Shown piece after piece: positions 55,900 to 64,000 of a stretch of DNA of 64,000 nt (position 1 is its first letter; every line of letters begins with the position of its first letter). The stretch is from contig NC_039359.1 in NCBI RefSeq assembly GCF_003573695.1, positions 134,069,939 to 134,133,938 of the forward strand, read 5' to 3'. The DNA comes from Papaver somniferum. Its lineage: Eukaryota; Streptophyta; Magnoliopsida; Ranunculales; Papaveraceae. Made by a program: the position numbers and the translations under genes. Under the pieces are notes generated by a model. That model worked only from the letters and a program-made list of their open reading frames with translations, did not search any database and was not told where the DNA came from.

Positions 55900-57371
55900 A
55901 TGAATTTGTACATGAAACAATCTAGGTGTAACTCGTCCGAATTTGAACCAGTCTATTTTTTTTTTTTGAAAGGGAAATAGTACTAGTAGTAAATTCAGTC
56001 GGAGGACTCAGATTAAACCCAACGAGTCAGGTTCAGAATGGTACATGACTCAAATACTTCAGAGTCATATGTACGAGCCACGAGAAAAAAAACGCTGGTT
56101 CAAATTCAAACAAACTAGGTGTTACTGAGCATCCGATCGACCACATACACCGTATATTCTTTAGTCAGAGCACTTGCAATGTATCTAGTAGAAAATTTAA
56201 GAATATGATTACGAATGCAAATAGTGTTTGCTTGGAGTAAAATTGTATCGCAACATAGAGAGTAGCTGAGTAGGTATTGCCAGAACACAGTCGGGTAACA
56301 TGGAGCAGCAGTAAATACAAACCACTTAGACTTGAAAAATGTAGACCACGTAGCTGTGAGCTGGTCGAAATGCACGTGAGAAAAGAGAGAGTTGTTGGAG
56401 ATAGATCTCTCTCTTACTTGGTAAAGGAACCTCGGCCATTCCGTCGTCCATGTTAGCTGTAATGCACCATTCCTTCCCACCCTTAAATAATGCAGTCTTG
56501 CATGTGAATGCGATTCTTGACTTTGAAGTTTGATCCTTGGCTATGCTTTCTCTAGCATTATCCATCTCTTGCTTCTTTATTTCTTTTAGCTCCATTTTTC
56601 TTCCTTAATGTTTGCATCTCTCCACGTTATATTAAGACAATGTTAAGGACGACTTTAATACTATGTTTTTCTTTTTTCTTTTTGCTTCTTTGAATGGATG
56701 TACGTACGGATGCACATGAACGTACTTCTTTTCTTTCTTCTTTTCTCTCATAGTGTACACGATGGATGTACGTATACATGTACGCACAATATCTCATAGC
56801 TATAGATTGGCAATTCACAGCTATGCCAACAGTCGATAGCTATTGGTTATAGAACAAAAAGTCAGTGTCAGAGTAGAACAGTACCCCGGAAATTAAGATG
56901 TGGGTGCTTTGAATCCTTTTGTTTTCTTCCAGCTTCAAATTCCTCTTTGAATCTTCATCCTCTCTAATCTGTAACTCTGGTGTTGGAGTGATGACACTAG
57001 TGACCTGAATTCGAAACTCTTCATGACCAAATTCTCTACCAAGAAAAAAAAAAGAAATACAGTCTCCAAGTATTTGAATCGTACCTTTGTTTTGCAATAA
57101 TGGCAAAAAAATGAGCTATGTCATCGATGATCAGCAGCATCATTAATGTGACTAATTAATCCTCTTCTTGAATTCTTGCTTATGCAATTGAAAACACGAA
57201 AGACAAGGTGCATGTGTGGGCTATAAATATATACCGGGAGTGGGTATGAAATTTGAACAGAGTGCGCGCATGTGATCGCCGTAACGTGAGCTTAACTCTT
57301 TGATTCAATATTTATATTTAGATTTGATGCTAAAATATGTCTTTGTATTTAAATGATCGTCTCTGACATTA
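55900..57371. other. Intergenic, unrecognised frames
   Basis: Minus frames at 56326-56595 (ending DDGMAEVPLPSKREIYLQQL) and 56840-57106 (EFGHEEFRIQVTSVITPTPE) are somewhat protein-like but match nothing I know, and no exon structure could be built. GTACGTA-rich sequence lies at 56698-56785. Confidence 0.35.
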
Positions 57372-59005
57372 TATAAAACTAGAATTTGTTCGCATTTATG
57401 GGGCCTCTGGATCAGCGATGTCTGGGATCGCGAGAACAGAACATTATCATCAGACATTTCTTTCACTAAAATACTTCATTTTTTCTATATATTCTGTTCT
57501 TCTTCTTATAATAATAATATATATCTACCGTCATAAGCATATTGAATTTTTTTACAGAAGTTAAATTTCGAGTAATGGGGGCTCAAATGAAGTTTAGTAC
57601 TGTATGAAGGTACCATCATGGTAATGAAATAATGGTGAAGTGTGTCACAAACAAAATAGTGGTTGAAACAATAATTCTTACAAACTGCCTTTCTTCTTCA
57701 TGTGTAGTGCTGTTTCCACTTTATCCTTAAACAGGTAATGGGTAGACATTTCAGAGCTCTTGAAAAAAAAATGGCTACCAAGATTTCAAAAATTCAAAAG
57801 AGACAACACCCAAAATATCCCAGAGAATGGCCCAAAAAATGAGACCTCTGCTAAGTTTTTGGGAATGTCCATTCTTATATGAGTTGGACAGTTTTTGGGG
57901 GTGTTTTGGACGTCGTTTGTCAAAAATTAGCAGGGGTGTCATTTCTAACATAATGGTAAAACTGTTGAATACTGATTCCGAGTAATGGGTATCAAACTCC
58001 TCACTCAAAGTGCAACTCCCCACTTTTTATTAGTCTAGTAAAACAATCAATCTCTACTGATGGGCCAACTTTATCTCCCTATCTGTCACAACCGCTTGCA
58101 ATAAAAGGAGGGGGGTAAATATTCAGGGTAAAAACAATTTCCTTGTTGTTTTGCTACGAAAATTTATGAATAATTCATGAGGGTGCATGTCAAAGCTGCC
58201 CAACTACATGATAACGAACTTGACCATTCAATAAGTAGGGTCAAAGACGATATTAAATTTGACCTAAATATTAGCTTCCAAACTTCAATATCAATCATAC
58301 AATTCAATTTCATAATCATAGAATGATGATAGAACTGATTTGCACTATTTATAGATGGTCAAGAAACAGTATACTCCTACCAATATTGCTTATCTGTCTC
58401 CATTGCGTAATTAGCACATCCCTAATTTTTGTTTTTAGTTAGTTGTTGCTTTCATTTTAGGCTTTCTAGCACATGTTAATGAGACATTTGCATTTTGCTA
58501 AGTAACTATTTTGGATCGAAGTGGGTGGGATAAAAATCATAAATAGATCCGACTCCTGAAAACCTGCAGTGCCTAACTCTCTCTAACATTGAGAGAGATT
58601 GGTAGCGAGAGGAAAAGGACTAAAGGTCTGGATTGATTGTTCCAGAATTGGCTCAGCTCATATTAAGCAAATGCAATGAGGAAATGAAAAGAAAATTAAT
58701 CTCCTCCTAGATTACGAAAAATTTGTTGCTGATTACATCAGCATTACAAGAACATTAGACAACCTAATTAATCACCGTTGCATCTTTCCATCTCCCTCTC
58801 CTATTTTTTTTAACATTTTCTTTTAGCATTTTTCACCAAAGAAAATTACTAAAAACTTGAAGCAAAAAAAAAGAGTTAAAACAGAACTTCAAAACTCTTA
58901 ACACTACTAATGAAAAAAAAATGGAAGAAATCACATTTTCTTTTTCACTAAAAACCTCAGAATTTCTCTATTCCTAAAACCTCGACTTGCTGCTGCTTGA
59001 GATCA
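57372..59005. other. Intergenic; GATA gene 3' flank
   Basis: Begins with the 45-bp phrase shared with 54848-54892. The rest is AT-rich without coding signal. The stretch at 58700-59005 is presumably the GATA 3' untranslated region. Confidence 0.5.
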
Positions 59006-60605
59006 TCAAATAAGCTGTTGTCTATAGTCTGGCCCACTATGATGATGAATCAAGTAATCATCACCGTTAGATACATGATTAAACCCAGGATTAGGATAAA
59101 GAAACTGTTGCTGTAGAGACCTGTCCATTTCCTTCTTTCTCCGGAGCTCCAAAACCTTCCTATGAGAATTCGAATGTTTTGCCTGAACAAATGTAGGACT
59201 AGAAGCCGGTCTATATTCCGGTACTAACCTGCCGGACTTGTATCGGACTCCACAAGCATTACACAAAGTTTTAGGCCCCAAAGGTCCAGTCCTCCACTGT
59301 GGTGTTTTATCAGTTGCACAATGTAGACATTTCCGACCATCTCCAACAACATTTCCAATTGATGACCCATCGGGAAACTCCCTCTTTCTTGATACGACCA
59401 CCTTCATAGTCTTCTTACTGGCGGTGGTGGTGTTGGAGAACACGTCAGATTCCGATGATGATGTTGTTGGAGATAAAACGAGTAGTCGTGATGACCAGTT
59501 GTTTGGAGCTGCACGGGAACGTTTGGAACGAGCTTTTCCGGGGACGGGTAATTCTGGGTTGAAAATTGGGTTGTTGATGTTGCTGATGTTGGGTTTTGTT
59601 TCGTATTCTTCAGCTCGGATTTCAGATGCTTCATCGGGACGGGTTTGAATTCCTGAAATTATCTGCAGCTTCTGTAAATCTTCACTTGAGAATGATTCTT
59701 CTCCGAATGTTGATAGCCATTCTAACTCTGCTAAGTCATCATACTGTAAAACCAAAATTCAACAAAATTCAGTTAAACTCAAATTCAAATTGAAAATATC
59801 GGCGAAAATTTTGAATTTCGTCCAAATTTTTGGTGAAAATTTTGAATTGCGCCAGAAAATTTTGAAAACATGAAGAATTCAAATTTTGAAAAACAAATTC
59901 GTACTAGAATTAAATTAAAGAAAAAACTAAAATGTTGGAAATTAGAATTAATCAGTTAATTCAGAAATTAATGCGTTAAACATTTTTTTTTTTTTTTGCA
60001 TTGAGAATTTCAGTTTCGCTTTAGACACTGAAGAAAATTGAAGAACAATTCTGGTAACTTAAAATGCAAGAATTCAACAAAAAAACTGAACAAAAATCAA
60101 AATGAATTGAAAATCAAAAGTTAACCAAAAAATTGATTCTCATGAAGAATTGAATTACAAAACTGAACAAAAATCAAAAATCAAAAGTTCATCAAAAATT
60201 GATTTCTCAATTTCTGATGAATAATTGAAATTAAAATTGAAGAAGAAGATGAAGAAGAAGAGGAGTTGAGGATTTAATTACCGGAACGCAGAGGTCATTA
60301 GAGAAAGGAACATCAGGAAAATCGGCAGAAAAATTCAAATCATTCCCATAAGAATTGCAAGAACTATCAACAACAGTAGTAACAGATGAAGAATCCGCTG
60401 ATGAATTCTGAATACAATCAAAGGTTCCATCAATATTATTATCATCTAAAATTGCAGCAGCATCTTCATTAGAGAAATCTAAAAGATCTTCAATAATAAA
60501 TTGTTGATTATCAGTAGTACTTGATTTTTCATCTGCTGCTGCATGTCTTTTCTCTTGTGTGTATTGAGCTGCTCTGCATGAGTATCCCCCATTCATGAAT
60601 TCCAT
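59006..60605 (-). CDS. GATA zinc-finger transcription factor, subfamily A (GATA9/GATA12-like)
   Basis: Two exons, 60605-60282 and 59743-59006, joined through a GTAATT donor and TTTACAG acceptor give 353 residues. GATA factors bind WGATAR sites; subfamily A members act in light, hormone and developmental control. The N-terminus is acidic ([17 protein letters not shown]) and leads across the junction (NDLCVP / [19 protein letters not shown]), as in GATA9/12. Then come a basic [17 protein letters not shown] stretch and, at residues 247-271, the single finger C-x2-C-x18-C-x2-C ([20 protein letters not shown] then TLCNACG). The basic tail [18 protein letters not shown] and [17 protein letters not shown] follow, and the ending [18 protein letters not shown] matches the GATA12 end. 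All structural residues are present. The start ATG opens [20 protein letters not shown]. Confidence 0.95.
59744..60281 (-). other. GATA gene intron
   Basis: 538 bp, AT-rich, GT-AG. It contains a 15-base T run (about 59983-59998) and iterated AAAATTGAA-type phrases. The protein frame resumes in phase 0. Confidence 0.85.
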
Positions 60606-61480
60606 TTTTGGTTTTCTTCTGGTTTTTTTTTGTTTTTTGTTAGGGTTTACTCTGATGAGTTAAAGAGAGAAGAAGAAGTTAAGTTTGTTGTGTATTTGAA
60701 GATGACAGAATGGACAGCTAAAAATGGAGGATTTTGACGAGTTAAAAAAGACCTATTATTAATTATTTCTAAAAAGAAAATAACAAAAAAGAAATTTACA
60801 TTTTTATTATTATACCGTCCTTTACCTGCTTTCGACTTTTCATAAATGCCATTTTCGTGAAATTTATTATTCCCTTTTTTAACTTTGAATTACCTTTTTC
60901 TCCTTTTGGTGGTCAAGTTTTTAGCCTTTTAATAGAGATTTAATCTTAAACCCCCAAAAGTAAGCACCAGCATGGTCTCAATCCCTCCAATGGCAAAACG
61001 GTCAATTAAAATGCAAATGAAAATGCAAAAATAAAATCTATTTGATAAAATTGTAGAAATTCAAACCCTTAGGAACCGATCCAACAGTTTTGTCGGTGTG
61101 ACTCATGCATTAACATCCAAGTTTATACCGGATTCTACTACTCTTTTTCTCCTCGAGAAACGTAATAAAAAAAAAACAATATATTTTCTTGTTTTCATTG
61201 AAATATCAATAATACCCCTTGAGTCCTTAAGATTTTGTCTTTAATTAACCTTGCATAAACTCACATTTAAGCACGACGGTTACAGCTCACCTTCCACTGA
61301 AAAATCACACGGAAAAGTATTACCACGTGTCAGGTTTTTCTTTACCTTTCCCACTTCGGTTTCATTTCACTTTTCACCGTATGCCAAGTAAGAATATACC
61401 TTCCCGGAAATCCTTCAAATTCTACCGCGTGATTAAGATTACGGAAAATGGATCATTTGTCGAAATATTTTTAAATCACG
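60606..61480. promoter_or_regulatory. GATA gene 5' leader and upstream region
   Basis: Read on the minus strand, the leader is pyrimidine-rich (AACTTCTTCTTCTCTCTTTA) with an AGTAAACCCTAAC tract near 60635-60650. Upstream is AT-rich with no clear TATA box chosen. No gene is visible between here and 61480. Confidence 0.35.
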
Positions 61481-61483
61481 GTT

Positions 61484-61730
61484 CAAATGGACGACTAAAA
61501 AATAGTTTGGGTGAAATGGCCAAAAAAAAATAATAAGGATGAAACTCGTTTCATTCTAGCTTAAATTTAAAAAATAGGAAGGATGAAAGTGGATACATCC
61601 TGTGTAAATTAAAAATAAGAAAAAATATTTGAAAATTGACACGATGAAACTGGTTACATCTTGCTTATTTTTACATTTTTGTCCATTTAAACAGTATCAA
61701 AATCTAACTGTCTATTTCACCCAGGAATTG
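61484..61730. repeat. Repeat with GATGAAACTGGTTACATC phrases and inverted ends
   Basis: GGATGAAACTCGTTTCATTC (61538), GGATGAAAGTGGATACATCC (61580) and CGATGAAACTGGTTACATCT (61643) are three related copies. The flanks GTTTGGGTGAAATGG (left) and CTATTTCACCC (right) are inverted. This looks like a small dispersed transposon of unknown class; no target duplication was found. Confidence 0.45.
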
Positions 61731-62556
61731 TTGATTTTGGTTTTTTTAACCAATTTTGTGTTAAGATTAGTCCGTGCGTTTACCATACCAAAAAAAAAAG
61801 GAAATTCTTTTTTGGATATGAAAAGTAAAAAAAAAAAATCTTTTTATCCGTAAAGGAATTTGGTGTCGTTGTGCTTCCAACTTAGTTCACTGAAATCACC
61901 GCCCAATGACATTATCAAGTTTAATGATATCGGTGTGGACAGAATATTTTAACAAACAACATCATAAAAGCAATCAATAATTACTAATCTAATTTGATAA
62001 AATTGTTCGGTTAATGATGTTGCATGTTGTCACTTTATCACTGTAGTACTGCCATTGGGTACTCGAAAGAGATAAATGTGCCTGAGATAAAGCAGGTACC
62101 ACTACTACATTGTTATCCTTTTTATCTTCTCGCCTTCTCCGGTAGGATTAAAAATTCAACGTACAATCTCCAAGTACGCATCTCAAAGTCCATCATAACC
62201 CCTAACAAATTACTGTCGAACTTAATTTTCTTAAACGTACGGTAAAATGTGGAGATTTATATTTGTTTTTCAAACGAATGACAGTGTCGGCAATTTATAT
62301 TATCTCTTTCAGCTTCAAGTACGGGTTTGAGTACATTCTACAATTCGTATTACTAATATGTAGGTAACTGGTACAGTTGATTTTTGTCCCGCCATAGTGT
62401 ACCAGAAAAGGAAGATTATTAAGTACTTTCACCCACCGCAGTTGTTGTTTTTCCTTCCTTCTTCGGTTCAATTTTATTTTTTCAAATGTTCTAGCTTTGT
62501 AATATTGGGGTACATGTTACCATTTTTTTTTCTTTCCAGGTGTTATTTTCTTTCCC
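61731..62556. other. Intergenic, no gene seen
   Basis: AT-rich with A and T runs; no coding signal. Confidence 0.5.
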
Positions 62557-62572
62557 TTTCCAATTTTTGTTT

Positions 62573-63272
62573 TTGATGTTATTATTTTTTTTTTTTTTTT
62601 TATAAACAAGGAACCTTTTCATTAACGGGATTTCAAGGTTACAATGAGTTTAAGGTCGAAAATAAGAGAATACAAAGTAACAAGAACATACCGTAAGAGT
62701 ACCATACCGAGAAATCCGACAAGAAAAAGTGAAGGATTACCGGTGTAAGACAAATACAAGTATGAATAAGATCCGATTAAATCGGAAGAAGGATGGTTTT
62801 TCTCGGAATTAAAATCCAACCATTTAATTTATTTTTCTCCTTTAGTAAGAAATGCTCCCAAAGTATGAGTGATTTGCTCAAATCTCTTATAAATAATGAT
62901 GAAGCTTTCGTCGTCAAAAAGACCACTGATGAAGATTTCGTCGCCGGATAAGTTGATGATGAAGATTCCGATGAAGAGTTCGTCGCCGGAGACAACAAAG
63001 ATGGAGATTTTGTCGTTGGAGAGCATCACTATTGATCTTAGAACCCAACCCAATAACCCAAAATCGCCATTAAAGCGAAGATAAACCTCAAAAGAGTAGA
63101 TAAAACCACCAAAACGGTGTGGATAAGTTGAAAACATAATAAAAAAACTAAACTAATCTACTAACTAACCTAGAAAGCAAGAAATAATGGAGAAATCTGC
63201 TTAGATCTATTCCAAAAAGAAAAGGATTGTTTTTGATGGTTTTGTTGGAGGGAAAAAAGGAGTGAGAGAGAG
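62573..63272 (-). mobile_element. 700-bp poly(A) retroposon with 16-bp target duplication
   Basis: TTTCCAATTTTTGTTT stands on both sides (62557-62572 and 63273-63288), 16/16. On the minus strand the insert starts CTCTCTCTCACTCC and ends GGTTCCTTGTTTATAAAAAA with a long A-run (62585-62601 read as T), the 3' end style of plant LINEs and retrocopies. It contains a 102-codon frame (62829-63137: MFSTYPHRFGGFIYSFEVYL, then repeated GDE/DDE-FI segments) of unknown nature and no RNA polymerase III boxes that I could see. It is either a LINE-mobilised mRNA-like element or a processed retrocopy. Confidence 0.75.
62829..63137 (-). other. 102-codon frame in the retroposon
   Basis: It reads MFSTYPHRFGGFIYSFEVYL, then VVSGDELFIGIFIINLSGDE and IFISGLFDDESFIIIYKRFE. 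The internal repetition of (S/D)GDE-x-FI comes from a DNA-level trinucleotide-like repetition (GTCGCCGGA, GATGAAGATTT). I recognise no family; it may not be translated. Confidence 0.3.
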
Positions 63273-63288
63273 TTTCCAATTTTTGTTT

Positions 63289-64000
63289 GAATTGATGAAA
63301 ATTCTTCTAGCCTAGTTGTTTTTTTTTTTTTTTTTGCAATCTTCTATGCTTGTATTAGAAGGGAAGACAACCGACAAATAAAGAAAAAAACATTTGGCAA
63401 ACAAAAATATCTTTCATGGTCGTTCGTTCGTGTTGTTGTTGAAGTAGTATTTATTTTCTAAACTTGGGACCCATAAGCTAGAGATAAGCACGTGATGAAG
63501 GGAGGAGATGGGTGTGAGCTATAACCATGTGCTCCGGTCAAAAGCTAAAAGGAGACGGTGGTCAATGACTCGCTTCCGAATTTATCCACTTAATCTACAT
63601 GACTCGACCTAATTTCCGACGATTTATAAAGGGGATACCAATATTACTAAGTACTGATACCATTTCATCGATCCAACGGTCAGGATTGGTGAGATTTTTT
63701 TATCTTATATGAAACAGTATCAACACTTAGTAGAACTGATATCACTTTATAAATCATGTAATTTCCTGGATGCTTCTGTCATGTGCTACATCTGATTTAA
63801 TTTTGGTGATTAGTGTTGTGTTTGGCTCTAAAATGAGAATCAAAATGTAAGTGGTGGAGTTCGGTGTGATTTTAACACTAACATGACTGCATGTGTTTCC
63901 CTTTGCTAAGAGCCCAGAATCGTCATCGACACCATGTGACTTTTGGAAAATTACACGTGCATTTACTCTCGTGACAAATCACGTGATACCAAAGGTGCAT
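63289..64000. other. Right edge, no gene seen
   Basis: Another T-run at 63321-63337 may mark the A-tail of a second minus-strand retroposon. Several CACGTG or CACGTG-like boxes occur (about 63490, 63954, 63980). A G-box is a bZIP/bHLH binding site in plant promoters, so a gene may begin just beyond the right edge. Confidence 0.35.

Noticed and set aside
57775..58023. 82-codon minus frame
   Set aside because: No domain, low complexity and a hydrophobic end; likely chance or a transposon remnant.
59238..59648. 136-codon plus-strand frame
   Set aside because: Antisense to GATA exon 2; no domain of its own.

Overview
This is a 64 kb piece of nuclear DNA from a flowering plant, most likely a eudicot. 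The evidence is intron-bearing genes with GT-AG junctions, a plant-type GATA zinc finger, a PLS-class pentatricopeptide repeat (PPR) gene, and many plant transposon families. Gene density is low. I suspect a basal-eudicot (poppy-like) genome from the flavour of some repeats, but nothing here proves a species.

Three genes look intact. An intronless PPR-E gene for an organelle RNA factor is at 26415-28679 (-). A peptidyl-tRNA hydrolase 2 (Pth2) gene, which I rebuild as eight exons and 201 residues, is at 50572-54325 (+). A two-exon subfamily-A GATA factor of the GATA9/GATA12 type, 353 residues, is at 59006-60605 (-). Broken genes are a proline-rich membrane-protein gene cut by a transposon (16634-17041, -), a partial duplicate of Pth2 (45028-45361), a leucine-rich-repeat pseudogene (48951-50229, -) and some orphan exons.

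The rest is mostly nested mobile DNA. Nest 1 (4456-16633) is a hAT element, with decayed transposase and a near-perfect 8-bp target duplication, inserted in the proline-rich gene. Inside it are a probable pogo/Emigrant-like element, a tandem Copia array (three LTRs, one nearly full gag-pol, one truncated gag) and a 5'-truncated LINE with its own target duplication. A 5.2 kb non-coding LTR element lies at 17481-23578 and a decayed Copia fragment at 23945-24775. A pogo-like element with a transposase tail is at 28863-29744.

Nest 2 (about 29917-43391) is two tandem copies of an unidentified repeat. The second is split by a hAT-like element (31646-41772), which is itself split by an 8.9 kb LTR retrotransposon (32575-41480). 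That retrotransposon has 2.5 kb LTRs and a gag but no recognisable pol. Small MITEs, tandem repeats, a long TA microsatellite, foldback elements and a poly(A) retroposon with a perfect 16-bp target duplication fill the remaining space. I found no tRNA, rRNA or CRISPR. The genes do not form a pathway; the main content is layered transposition history around three ordinary plant genes.
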